Below are positions 56,333-64,000 of a stretch of 64,000 nucleotides of DNA, one piece after another. The position numbers and the translations under genes are program-made. Origin of the DNA: a virus. The notes under the pieces were generated by a model. That model ran no database searches. It had not been told where the DNA came from and worked only from the letters and a program-made list of their open reading frames with translations. Position 1 is the stretch's first letter; each line of letters starts with the position of its first letter. Location of the stretch: IMG/VR virus record IMGVR_UViG_3300026116_000002, positions 1 through 64,000 of that record; one strand, given 5' to 3'.

Positions 56333-56917
56333 ATGCATCGCTTTAAGTTGTTTTTAGTTTTCTTCGCAGTAATGCTTTACTGCGTTACACCAGTTACGGC
56401 GCAGACATCGACGCATGGGCCTGTCCCTCCTGGCTATGCTAACCCGCTTACACCATGGGGCTACCCGCTTATCATGGGCGGGGTAGATCCGTCTGGTATT
56501 GTGCAGTATTTTCCAATCAGCGCGGGCGGCAAGATCATTGTTACAGAGCCGTATTCTCCGCTCTATAGTTATGCCTTGGCGGCAACATCTGGCACTGCCA
56601 CAGTGGTTGGCTTTTTCGTCAATTACAATGGGGTTGAAACCGGCCCAAATAAGGTAGCGACTCAGTACACGTTTTCAGTTGGCACTGGTGGTTCTACATT
56701 TACAAACCTCTACAACACCGCTGCCTCCATCTCAGCTAACACGCCGCTTCCAGCAGACTTCGCCGGATTCAAGTGCGTTGTAAGCGTGGCAGCTATGTAC
56801 TTCAACAACTCAGCGAATACCACCGGCACTATCGGGGTTGTCCCGGCATCTGGTCCAGGCGTGCCGATCACTAACACGACCACCACCGCGTACTTCGTGT
56901 TCGGAGACGCTAAGTAA
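56333..56917 (+). CDS. Signal-peptide protein in the fibre region
   Basis: 194 residues after GGAGGTATAGA. MHRFKLFLVFFAVMLYCVTP then VTAQ looks like a Sec signal peptide with an AxA-type site (TAQ/TST). The mature part is beta-rich (YFPISAGGKIIVTEPYSPLY, TYAATSG-like VATQYTFSVGTGGSTFTN). Proteins of virion tails normally lack signal peptides, so this may be secreted during infection. Confidence 0.6.
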   Translation: MHRFKLFLVFFAVMLYCVTPVTAQTSTHGPVPPGYANPLTPWGYPLIMGGVDPSGIVQYFPISAGGKIIVTEPYSPLYSYALAATSGTATVVGFFVNYNGVETGPNKVATQYTFSVGTGGSTFTNLYNTAASISANTPLPADFAGFKCVVSVAAMYFNNSANTTGTIGVVPASGPGVPITNTTTTAYFVFGDAK

Positions 56918-56918
56918 T

Positions 56919-59282
56919 ATGAAAAACATTAAACTATTCCTTATTGCCTCGCTCATGTTTCTGTGCGTGTCTACAACAAATGCTCAAACAATCGTCTCTA
57001 CCAACTTTGACGGCGGGTTATCGACACCGGCTATAGATACTCAAACACAAGGGAACGTATCTGCCGGTACGTCTTTCACGATGTCGCTCACAACCTCGAC
57101 AGCCAACGAAGAGGCAGTAATAGCGATCAACGTGTCCGGGTCTACAGTGTCTTCAGTCGTCAATACAACAGGCACTGCCGGGGCTTGGTCGCTCGTCAAA
57201 GCGCAGGTTAATGGCACTGACGAAGAAATCTGGAAGTCGGATGTTGCCACGACTCAGGCGGCAGTGACCATAACCGTCAACCTTGCCGGATCGTCCACGG
57301 CAGCAGCCGTCATGAACACCTTCAAGGGTGTTTTCGCAGTCACCCCGATCGAGGCTAACACAGCAGCTAACCTGTCAGCTACGACGGCATGGACCGCATC
57401 AGTTACCACGGCTCAGGCCGGGTCACTGGTAGCGGCGTACATGGGCAGCGCCACCTCCAACACAATGACAGCGGGCAGCGGTTATACCGCTGTCACCTCT
57501 TCTGCTCCGTCAGCTACGGCGACGGAGTTTGGTGAGGTCAAGAACGCGGTGGTGGCGACCGGGGCGGCGACGGCGGCAGCGGCGACCATGAGCGGCAATA
57601 GCACGGGTGTTGAGATAGCGATCTCACTCAAGGCTTACTCCCCGGCTAACTTTGTACAACCAAACAATTTTGCGGTATCCTCGGCTCATTCACAGTCAGG
57701 CTCTAACTCTCTAAGCTGTAACTCGGCGTCAGGCTCAGACTTGATGGTGTCGACTTCGGACAGCAATACAACGGCGTCGGACTACTCTTCGTGGAATGTG
57801 TTTTTCACAAGTGTTGGTGCTGGCGTTGCGGTTGGGGCTACGGTGCGGTGCAACTCGTCGGCGTCGAACGCGAACGGGTACATGTTCCTCATCACGACGA
57901 ACACGGGCGTGTCTATCTCCAAACGCGTTACCAGTGCCAACACGCAGATTTCCGTCAACGTCGGCAGCGGCTCGACATTCTCAACCAACACGTGGTACAC
58001 GATGACGTGTCTCGCTACGGGCAACCATATTGTGGGGCGCGTGCAGCGGGTATCGGACGGATTCTGGCTCAACTCGGCGGGTACCTTTGCCGCGCCGTAT
58101 GCGGAATGCTCGTCCGTTATAGATTACACCTGGCAACCAGCTAGCGGGTACTTCTCGGGGCTACGCAATAGCTCGGCGGCTAACAGCGTATACTTCGACG
58201 ATCAAAACTACTCACAGACAAACATCTTAGTATCGTCGCCGGTGCAGTATCAAACGCTTCAGCGATCGGCAGGAGGCACAGCTTCAATTGCGATTACCGG
58301 CACCTACTTCGGCAGCCCCACCTCCATTGTCGCCTCGTGGAATGGCAATCCGCAGGCAACTATCGTCGCTAGTCCATCGGCCGGATCGTACACCGGCACC
58401 TTGACTGCGCAGCCATACGGGCAGGGTAACCTGACGATCACATCGTCAAGCGATGCGTCGAGCTACTGCGAAGTCCCAATACTCTCGATAGGCGACGTGT
58501 GGATCATAGCAGGGCAAAGTAATGGGTCGGGGCGGTGCGCCACCTCGCAGACGCCCCTGCAAGGGCTTTTGCCCACCATGTTTGGGAATGATTATCTGTG
58601 GAAGCTGTGCACAGATAACACGGACAGTTCAACCAATCAGGTTGACACCGTATCTTCTGACCCGCAAGCGGCAGGGTCCGTATGGCCCATTGTCGCGTCT
58701 TCGCTGGCAGCAGATACCGGCGTCCCGCAGGCCATTATTCAGACATGTCTCGGGGGTACACTGATCTCACAGTGGCAACCGGGCGGTTCTGGCAACTGGG
58801 ACCGTACCACCCTGTTTGGCAGTATGGCATACCGAGCCTCAAGTCAGACCGCCTCGCCGGTCACTGGCACGTGTAAGGCCGTACTGTGGTGGCAAGGGGA
58901 GAGCGACCAGCAAGCAGGCACATCACAGGCCACTTACACTGCGTCTATGGCGTCTCTGGCAAGCGCCATTAAGACGGACCTCGGGGTAAACTTAGTACCG
59001 TGCAAGCTTACCACGGCGGGCCTGTCTTGGGCCTCTGCCGCCAACCAGCAGCACATACAGGACGCGATCGGAGCCGAGTGGGCCAGCGATACAAATGTTA
59101 CAACAGGCCCGGACCTATCAGGGATCAATACCAACGATGAGGACTCAGGCTTCGGCGGAAGCCCTGCTCATGTCCACATCATCTACCAGCCACACGAGTC
59201 ACAAGCGGCTCTACTGTGGGTAAGGGCTATTGAGGCCGCGTTCTACCCGGTATCTAGCGGGTCGCAACGGATGCATTACTAG
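56919..59282 (+). CDS. Secreted-type protein with SGNH (sialate O-acetylesterase-like) domain
   Basis: 787 residues from ATG 56919. MKNIKLFLIASLMFLCVSTT then NAQ is a Sec signal peptide. Residues ~25-250 are beta-sandwich (shared with the 55165 protein), ~260-450 a concanavalin-like region (FVQPNNFAVSSAHSQSGSNS), ~455-525 an IPT-like domain. From ~525, IGDVWIIAGQSNGSGR has the GQSN block, AVLWWQGESDQQAGTSQATY the WWQGESD block, and SPAHVHIIYQPHESQAALLW the C-terminal His region of the carbohydrate-esterase SASA family. It would deacetylate host glycans. Virion location versus secretion is open. Confidence 0.7.
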   Translation: MKNIKLFLIASLMFLCVSTTNAQTIVSTNFDGGLSTPAIDTQTQGNVSAGTSFTMSLTTSTANEEAVIAINVSGSTVSSVVNTTGTAGAWSLVKAQVNGTDEEIWKSDVATTQAAVTITVNLAGSSTAAAVMNTFKGVFAVTPIEANTAANLSATTAWTASVTTAQAGSLVAAYMGSATSNTMTAGSGYTAVTSSAPSATATEFGEVKNAVVATGAATAAAATMSGNSTGVEIAISLKAYSPANFVQPNNFAVSSAHSQSGSNSLSCNSASGSDLMVSTSDSNTTASDYSSWNVFFTSVGAGVAVGATVRCNSSASNANGYMFLITTNTGVSISKRVTSANTQISVNVGSGSTFSTNTWYTMTCLATGNHIVGRVQRVSDGFWLNSAGTFAAPYAECSSVIDYTWQPASGYFSGLRNSSAANSVYFDDQNYSQTNILVSSPVQYQTLQRSAGGTASIAITGTYFGSPTSIVASWNGNPQATIVASPSAGSYTGTLTAQPYGQGNLTITSSSDASSYCEVPILSIGDVWIIAGQSNGSGRCATSQTPLQGLLPTMFGNDYLWKLCTDNTDSSTNQVDTVSSDPQAAGSVWPIVASSLAADTGVPQAIIQTCLGGTLISQWQPGGSGNWDRTTLFGSMAYRASSQTASPVTGTCKAVLWWQGESDQQAGTSQATYTASMASLASAIKTDLGVNLVPCKLTTAGLSWASAANQQHIQDAIGAEWASDTNVTTGPDLSGINTNDEDSGFGGSPAHVHIIYQPHESQAALLWVRAIEAAFYPVSSGSQRMHY

Positions 59283-59289
59283 TGAGTGT

Positions 59290-59317
59290 TTGCCTGCTAC
59301 GTCAATTGTGATATAAT
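59290..59317 (+). promoter_or_regulatory. Promoter of the lysis module
   Basis: TTGCCT (59290-59295), 16-bp spacer, perfect TATAAT (59312-59317). It starts right after the esterase stop. Confidence 0.75.
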
Positions 59318-59330
59318 GAACGAAAGGTGC

Positions 59331-59981
59331 GTGACCACAGCTATGTACGGCACCGCGACACAACCTGTCAGGACGGTTCATTTGCACCCTGCCGCTAAAT
59401 CGATCTTCGCTGTCACCAGCCTATCTGCCTTGATCGACATGCTCCACCAGGCCCCAAGCGCAGTGCATGTGCTGGCGTTCCTGATTGCTACCTCGATCAT
59501 CATAGACGGCCTGCTCGGGATCGTTGTGGCAGGGCTAAGAAGCAAGATCAAGTCCAAGCACATGCGCGACCTTGCCGTAGCCAAGGTCACCGGCTACGCC
59601 TACATCCTTGCGTTCGCGACGGTCATCACGATCGTCGCGAACTCGTGGTACGTGCTCGAAGCCTTCGAAGCTATGATCGTTCTCAATGAGCTTGGGTCGT
59701 ACATCGAGAACTTAAACCACTTGACCAAGTTCGGTGTCAACTTTGGAGAGAAGATCAATAACGCAATCCGTGCCGCTGGCGGATTGTTCGACGTACCGGA
59801 AACCACCAAGCGCGTCGAGATGTCAGCGATCTTCGACAGCGACGATAGCAGTCCGACCGTGACCGCCGTCGCCATGGAGCAGACTACCACGCACCCTACC
59901 CCAAACGCTACGACCGAGCAAGGGCGTAAGGGCGGTTCTACTAGGGAGCGCAATATTCCGGTTAATTCCGGGCCTCAGTAA
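59331..59981 (+). CDS. Holin, phage_holin_4-like
   Basis: GTG 59331 is preferred (AAAGGTGC just before; predicted transcript start ~59325); ATG 59343 is possible; longer reading overlaps the -10 box. VHVLAFLIATSIIIDGLLGI and YAYILAFATVITIVANSWYV are membrane helices with a basic stretch between (RSKIKSKHMRD), then LNELGSYIENLNHLTKFGV, the conserved region of the phage_holin_4 family. The C-terminal ~70 residues are polar and disordered, longer than usual. It forms holes in the inner membrane at lysis. Confidence 0.75.
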   Translation: MTTAMYGTATQPVRTVHLHPAAKSIFAVTSLSALIDMLHQAPSAVHVLAFLIATSIIIDGLLGIVVAGLRSKIKSKHMRDLAVAKVTGYAYILAFATVITIVANSWYVLEAFEAMIVLNELGSYIENLNHLTKFGVNFGEKINNAIRAAGGLFDVPETTKRVEMSAIFDSDDSSPTVTAVAMEQTTTHPTPNATTEQGRKGGSTRERNIPVNSGPQ

Positions 59982-59992
59982 AGGAAACTATC

Positions 59993-60244
59993 ATGAACAT
60001 CGTAAGCATTTTCAAGTCAGTGCTACAGCCCGTCGTCGACGCCGCTGTAACCGTCGAAAAGCCGCAGGCCGAAGCTCTCGCGGCCACTGTTGGCGCTAAG
60101 GTCGAAGCCGCCATTGAGACAGCAGTCACAAAGCATGTCGACGCTCCAACCGCCGCGCTAATCATGGCTGAGGTCGACGCTCAGTTGAACACGATCGAAG
60201 CGGAAGTCAACACCGACATCGAGAACTTCCGCGTCAAGCTGTAG
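59993..60244 (+). CDS. Small helical protein of the lysis module
   Basis: 83 residues after AAAGGAAACTATC. MNIVSIFKSVLQPVVDAAVT then Ala-rich helices (KPQAEALAATVGAKVEAAIE) and an acidic C terminus. Amphipathic rather than transmembrane. Possibly a lysis regulator; unrecognised. Confidence 0.55.
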   Translation: MNIVSIFKSVLQPVVDAAVTVEKPQAEALAATVGAKVEAAIETAVTKHVDAPTAALIMAEVDAQLNTIEAEVNTDIENFRVKL

Positions 60245-60252
60245 GAGGGCAT

Positions 60253-60489
60253 ATGCCCATAGTGAACTCGGACAACATCGTATCGCTCATCACAGCCGTA
60301 ACTGCACTGGTAACGGCTGTCGGCGCGATCATCAACGGGTATCGGAACCATCAGGAGACGAAGGCTAACATTGCCCGCATCGACGCCCATAACGACACCG
60401 TAGGGGCGACGGCGATTTCAGCCCTCGCTGACTCTGTACCGATCTCTGCGATACCGGCGCTGGCGGCTACTACAAGGGAGACTCAGTAA
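60253..60489 (+). CDS. Small membrane protein of the lysis module
   Basis: 78 residues after TAGGAGGGCAT. NIVSLITAVTALVTAVGAII is a hydrophobic helix near the N terminus, then a charged periplasmic- or cytoplasmic-type helix (NGYRNHQETKANIARIDAHN). The topology would fit an i-spanin-like or antiholin protein, but it lacks a recognisable spanin partner. Confidence 0.55.
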   Translation: MPIVNSDNIVSLITAVTALVTAVGAIINGYRNHQETKANIARIDAHNDTVGATAISALADSVPISAIPALAATTRETQ

Positions 60490-61097
60490 TGCCGAAAGGA
60501 TTTGACGCCTACGCGTCGATGAAGCACGGAATGGCTGAGAAGTTCGCAGCGGACGGATACCAGTTCAGCGCTGGCTATCTCTTTGTGTCAAGTGGCTTCA
60601 AGGTGCTTCGTGATCGTTCGGAGTGCGAAGCTGTAACTGATGCTGGCATGTCCAATGTACTGATCTTCGAGAACGGCAGACCGATCAACGACGCCTACTT
60701 TAACGCTGCCAAGGGCGAATACGATCACGTACATGCTATCCCGCTCGCAATAGCCACTGGCGCGGTACGAAACGGCACAGTTGGCCTCTACTACGCCGTC
60801 GATGGCGATGCAAGCTCAGACCCAAACGGGCCGGTCGCCAACTACTTCCGGCATGTGCATGGTCCAACCCGTGACGCAGGTTTCCTGACGGGGGTTTACG
60901 GCTCAGGCGCGGTATGCAAAATGCTCGTCGAACTCGGCCTCGTGACTAAGACTTGGCTTTCACAGTCTACAGGCTTCCCCGGATACCACGACTGGCTAGC
61001 GAAGGCCGATATCGTACAAGGCCATTCGGCCAACGTGCACGGGATCGACATAGACTACGATATTAGCGATGGACACGCTGGCGGGTTCAAGGTATAA
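60489..61097 (+). CDS. Endolysin, DUF1906 glycoside hydrolase-like
   Basis: 202 residues. PKGFDAYASMKHGMAEKFAA then YQFSAGYLFVSSGFKVLRDR, EAVTDAGMSNVLIFEN, YYAVDGDASSDPNGPVANYF and FLTGVYGSGAVCKMLVEL follow the DUF1906 (Rv2525c-like) barrel: GFD at strand 1, acidic YYAVDGD at strand 4, GVYGSG at strand 6. Members act as phage endolysins. No signal peptide, so export through the holin is expected. Coupled to the previous gene (TAATG). Contains the promoter of the downstream RNA in its last 30 bases. Confidence 0.7.
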   Translation: MPKGFDAYASMKHGMAEKFAADGYQFSAGYLFVSSGFKVLRDRSECEAVTDAGMSNVLIFENGRPINDAYFNAAKGEYDHVHAIPLAIATGAVRNGTVGLYYAVDGDASSDPNGPVANYFRHVHGPTRDAGFLTGVYGSGAVCKMLVELGLVTKTWLSQSTGFPGYHDWLAKADIVQGHSANVHGIDIDYDISDGHAGGFKV

Positions 61098-61098
61098 T
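61070..61098 (+). promoter_or_regulatory. Promoter of the 61105 RNA
   Basis: TGGACA (61070-61075), 17-bp spacer, perfect TATAAT (61093-61098), inside the end of the endolysin gene. Confidence 0.75.
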
Positions 61099-61104
61099 GA
61101 ACCA

Positions 61105-61298
61105 AATCAAGGCACGTGCTTAATTGTCCACGACCTTTTAAAACGGCTGGCAGAAACGCGCGATGCGGAGGACGATTAAAAACCGGCACCGTCTGAGCTT
61201 AATAAAGAGCGGTTCTAGCCAACCTCGGATGCCTGCATAGTCCACCGATCAAAGGGCTTGCTAGAACGCCCCTCCCCGCTTATGCAGGGAGGGGCGTT
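61105..61298 (+). ncRNA. Stand-alone structured small RNA candidate
   Basis: Own promoter at 61070-61098, no ORF, and a strong hairpin at the end. AATTGTCC (~61132) pairs with GGACGATT (~61171) over eight bases with one G-U; GTTCTAGC (~61213) pairs with GCTAGAAC (~61260) over eight; TCGG/CCGA is nested in the latter. GCACGTGC is self-complementary near the 5' end. About 190 nt in size. It lies between lysis genes and the convergent leftward operon, whose 3' ends it might also affect. No known family recognised. Confidence 0.6.
61265..61298. terminator. Strong hairpin between convergent genes
   Basis: AACGCCCCTCCC (61265-61276) and GGGAGGGGCGTT (61287-61298) pair perfectly over 12 bp with a 10-base loop. 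It lacks a clear T-run but sits between convergent transcripts and probably serves both. Confidence 0.75.
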
Positions 61299-61334
61299 GC
61301 TATATCAAGCGACCAGTTTCATCACGCTTGGCGT

Positions 61335-61775
61335 TTATGTCTGGAATGAAGCATCACCTCCTGCATCATCTGAAATATCCGCTGCAAACTCGGGGTGCTG
61401 AGTAATCATGTGCCTGCCTAAGTCGGTAAAAGTTCGATTACAGCACGGGCACACGCCATTTGCTATACGGTTCCTGATTTTTGTCACTTGCCCCCTAAGA
61501 GCAGACCGACTTCGCTCCACCACCATGCACCTATCTCGTTCACGTCGGGCTTGCGTTTCAGCTATCTCCAAGTTTTTTGCAGCGCGGGCTAACTCTTGCT
61601 TGAGGCGATCAGTCTCCGTAACACGGTAAACTCGTGGATGACCATTCGGGCAGTAAAAGTTTCCGCCCGACTCTCTGCGTTGTTCATCGAACCTCTCAGG
61701 TACGCCAAAGTTGACGCCGCACTCTCCGCATTCGATGACCACAAGACTGAATTCGCGCGTTATCGCAACCTTCAT
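61335..61775 (-). CDS. Zinc-finger phage protein
   Basis: 146 residues. CGECGVNFGVPERFDEQRRE, YCPNGHPRVY give a first zinc site; a coiled coil follows (LKQELARAAKNLEIAETQAR); then GVCPCCNRTFTDLGRHMITQ gives a C2H2-like finger. The same three-part arrangement occurs in many phage proteins of unknown function. Overlaps the upstream HTH gene by four bases. Confidence 0.75.
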   Translation of the reverse strand: MKVAITREFSLVVIECGECGVNFGVPERFDEQRRESGGNFYCPNGHPRVYRVTETDRLKQELARAAKNLEIAETQARRERDRCMVVERSRSALRGQVTKIRNRIANGVCPCCNRTFTDLGRHMITQHPEFAADISDDAGGDASFQT

Positions 61776-62368
61776 GACTTATTCATCCTCGCTTCCAAGT
61801 CGATCATCCTTACTCTTGGGGCACGATCATTGCCAAACATTTTCCCTGTAAACCTGCCCATGTTGACGAGTTGCCTTACGCGCTCCCGGCTAATACCAAG
61901 CACTTCAGCGGCCTGTGTCTGCGTCACCCATTCGATGCCGTCATCGTCAGTGTGACTTCGGTCTTGGCTATTGACCGGCTCAGGCGGTAAAGCTGCAAGT
62001 TCCGCCGCGATTTCTTCGGGTGTTTTTGGTAACGGCCTCATGTTGCCTGTGGACCGATGGTAATTGTAGCAATTTTTGCAAAGCCGCCTTGCGTATACCG
62101 AGCCATGCCCGCAATGGCTGCACATTTCGCCTAGCAGACGTCTCTGCGTGATACCGTGACATTGTGGGTCATACGTGGTAAACCACTCTTGTACGTCCCG
62201 CAAAAGAAATTGCAATCGCCCTGTATCCCAAAAACCACTCCTACTAGACCGCTTACGGGTAACCGGCACGCGTCCTTGGCGTGCCGCTTGCATTAAGACC
62301 GCGACCGGCACGCCGACCGCAGCAGCAGCCTCCTCTGTCGACATAACACCACCAAGTTCTGCTTCCAT
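61772..62368 (-). CDS. Protein with two HTH segments around a zinc finger
   Basis: 198 residues starting right after the previous stop (TAGATG). MSTEEAAAAVGVPVAVLMQA is HTH-like; CSHCGHGSVYARRLCKNCYN is a zinc finger; TQTQAAEVLGISRERVRQLV is a clear MerR/excisionase-type HTH. A DNA-binding role in replication or regulation is likely. It lies downstream of, and is probably co-transcribed with, the DUF3987 gene. Confidence 0.7.
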   Translation of the reverse strand: MEAELGGVMSTEEAAAAVGVPVAVLMQAARQGRVPVTRKRSSRSGFWDTGRLQFLLRDVQEWFTTYDPQCHGITQRRLLGEMCSHCGHGSVYARRLCKNCYNYHRSTGNMRPLPKTPEEIAAELAALPPEPVNSQDRSHTDDDGIEWVTQTQAAEVLGISRERVRQLVNMGRFTGKMFGNDRAPRVRMIDLEARMNKS

Positions 62369-64000
62369 CTACTTCTTCTCCTTTTGCTCTACTAACACGT
62401 CCGGGTGGACTTCGAAGTATCCGTTTTGACCCTGAGCCTCGCGGATGTAGCCTACCTGAATAAGCGCTGTCATGACCTTTAGTTGCTCATCAGGCGCGAC
62501 GTTGGGCATCTGCTCCCATATCTGCGGAGCGGTGATTACGGATTGGCCGAGACCGGCGATTACGTTGAGCGCCCGCTTGACGCCGGGATCGCGCTCCTGA
62601 ATGCTCCCTGCCTGCAAGGCCGCGAGCATCTGCGGTATGGCGTACTCAGCGATTGCGACGGCCTCGCGCATGGTATCTGCGGAGATGGGGGTACTTGCCG
62701 CCGTCTCCTCAAAGTAAGCGGTCCCGCCCATCCCGTACACGCTGTCTGTCGCATGTTTGACGAGGTGGAGTACCCCCGCGATCCTGGCTGCCCTGCCAGC
62801 GTGCTTCGCGGCCCACTCGTCGAACGGGGCGAGGTCGGTTCGGCGGCGGGCGTTCATATTCTTGTAGAACTCCTTCCATACTTCAAGGCCGGGACCGTCG
62901 AGGTTGATTTCGTAGCACTTCTCAGGCTCCTCTTCGGTGGCGAGCGGCTTGATGTTCAGGAGTTGACTGAGCATCATTTCGTACGAGTGCGCAATGAATG
63001 GGTCGATGGGTACATCCTCGTACTCATCTCCGATCTCGGGCGTCGGGTGATACACGAAGGTACACCGGCCTATAAACCCTAATTCTCGAAAGGCGCGTAT
63101 CTGCAACATGTCCCGCAGGATTGCGGGCTGAACAATCGTGACGAAGTTCAGGTTGGGGCGCTTGATCGAGACTTCCCCTGCGTCCCTGCCGGTGTCATCG
63201 GCCTGCGATGCCTGCCCTTTGCGGTTGATGATAATACGCTCGCCGTCGTAGGACTGCAAACAGATATCGAGGTTTGGCTTGCCGCTGTTGTAGATGCCGC
63301 TGATGTTGGCGAAGAACCGCCCCTCGGCTGAGACTACGCACATCGCGTTTCCCTCGGCCTGAGCCATCTTGACCGCGAGGCTTTCGGGGGTGATGTCACC
63401 CGCGATCAATTGCGGCTTTGGGATGATCTTGGGCATGTGTTCTTCGAGCTTGTCGATATCAGCTTCAAGGCTTTCGCGTAGCAGCTTGTCTCCATGCGCC
63501 TTCTTGATATCAAGCTCCTTGCGTGCGATCTCGCGCTTGTACTGCCTGATCTTCGACGCGAGCTTTTTGTTCTCCGCGAGGTTGCCCTGCTCCAGCCCAT
63601 CCTGAAAGTTGTAGATCGGCCTCGACAACTTCCTCAAGGCTTGACTCTTGCGATAGCCGGAAGGCATAAGCGGGAGCATGAAGAAGCACAGTTCCTCTTC
63701 GTGGGTACTGCCGACCTTGACGTAGGCTTTACCTCGTATCGAGGCGCTGCACACCCCGATCGCGCTGATTGCCACAAGGTCAACCGGGACTTCGGTGGTT
63801 TCCGCGACGGCTTCGACATATTCGCGAAGTACCCCCGGCAAAGCATCCAGAGGGAATGGGATCGTCGCCACGCCGCTCGGCAGGGGCTTCCAGCCGCCTG
63901 TCATGGGACTTATGACCTGCACGGGCTTTGCCGCCGCTGTACGCGCCTGCGGGGGCGCTCCAAAGCCGTCTTTGCCTAGCGCCCTGGCTGACGCGCGATA
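62369..64000 (-). CDS. DUF3987-family replication protein (partial, runs off right edge)
   Basis: At least 543 residues are open to the window edge; an in-frame GTG at 63920-63922 is possible, but the frame continues upstream without a stop. FPLDALPGVLREYVEAVAET, PVDLVAISAIGVCSASIRGK, LMPSGYRKSQALRKLSRPIY are the family start, with a P-loop-like PSGYRKSQ in place of the usual PS..KS. VVSAEGRFFANISG is the second conserved block (Walker B-like region), PAILRDML and ARIAGVLHLVKHA later ones. Phage members sit next to primase domains and act as helicase/primase-type ATPases. The C-terminal ~70 residues resemble a winged helix. Confidence 0.8.
   Translation of the reverse strand, partial: YRASARALGKDGFGAPPQARTAAAKPVQVISPMTGGWKPLPSGVATIPFPLDALPGVLREYVEAVAETTEVPVDLVAISAIGVCSASIRGKAYVKVGSTHEEELCFFMLPLMPSGYRKSQALRKLSRPIYNFQDGLEQGNLAENKKLASKIRQYKREIARKELDIKKAHGDKLLRESLEADIDKLEEHMPKIIPKPQLIAGDITPESLAVKMAQAEGNAMCVVSAEGRFFANISGIYNSGKPNLDICLQSYDGERIIINRKGQASQADDTGRDAGEVSIKRPNLNFVTIVQPAILRDMLQIRAFRELGFIGRCTFVYHPTPEIGDEYEDVPIDPFIAHSYEMMLSQLLNIKPLATEEEPEKCYEINLDGPGLEVWKEFYKNMNARRRTDLAPFDEWAAKHAGRAARIAGVLHLVKHATDSVYGMGGTAYFEETAASTPISADTMREAVAIAEYAIPQMLAALQAGSIQERDPGVKRALNVIAGLGQSVITAPQIWEQMPNVAPDEQLKVMTALIQVGYIREAQGQNGYFEVHPDVLVEQKEKK

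Overview
The window is a 64 kb piece of a double-stranded DNA tailed bacteriophage (or prophage-like) genome at mid-50s percent GC by eye. It holds a small terminase, a large terminase interrupted by an intein, portal, scaffold-like protein, major capsid protein, connectors, a large tail protein, three large internal-virion-type proteins, fibre-type proteins and a holin/endolysin lysis module. No tape-measure, sheath or baseplate genes are seen, and the run of connector, propeller-like and internal virion genes suggests a short-tailed (podovirus-like) particle. Near-consensus sigma70 promoters with 17-bp spacers, AGGAG-type ribosome sites, Sec signal peptides, a lipobox and heptosyltransferase-like enzymes suggest a Gram-negative bacterial host; the host cannot be named from the sequence. 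TAA, TAG and TGA all act as ordinary stops.

Layout. 1-12332: leftward operon(s) of small accessory genes, many recognisable as widespread phage families of unknown function, plus a PP-loop (PAPS reductase-type) pair, a TOPRIM protein and small HTH proteins. Consensus leftward promoters lie near 12572-12600, 7410-7438 and 1909-1937; two carry the same palindromic operator over the -35 box. 12333-12745: divergent control region. 12746-21181: rightward small terminase and early accessory genes in several promoter-led units, including a possible Acb2/Tad1-hairpin protein, an ASCH protein, an XRE regulator and a lipoprotein HNH nuclease. 21323-31967: packaging and head genes. 32250-37636: glycosyltransferase and methyltransferase cassette inserted between capsid and connectors. 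37656-59282: connectors, tail, internal virion proteins, fibres and a secreted-type esterase. 59331-61097: holin, two small proteins and endolysin. 61335-64000: leftward genes ending in a DUF3987 replication-type protein that runs off the right edge. Leftward genes also run off the left edge, so both leftward blocks continue outside the window.

The features that stand out are: an intein in the large terminase with a complete HNH endonuclease gene in a different reading frame inside it, with its own Shine-Dalgarno; three strongly structured non-coding RNA candidates (about 17604-17890, 32073-32242 and 61105-61298), one ending in a canonical T-arm and acceptor stem; an HNH homing gene that replaced and recoded the 3' end of a connector gene; and a capsid-proximal glycosylation cassette in a phage whose tail proteins carry poly-serine tracts.
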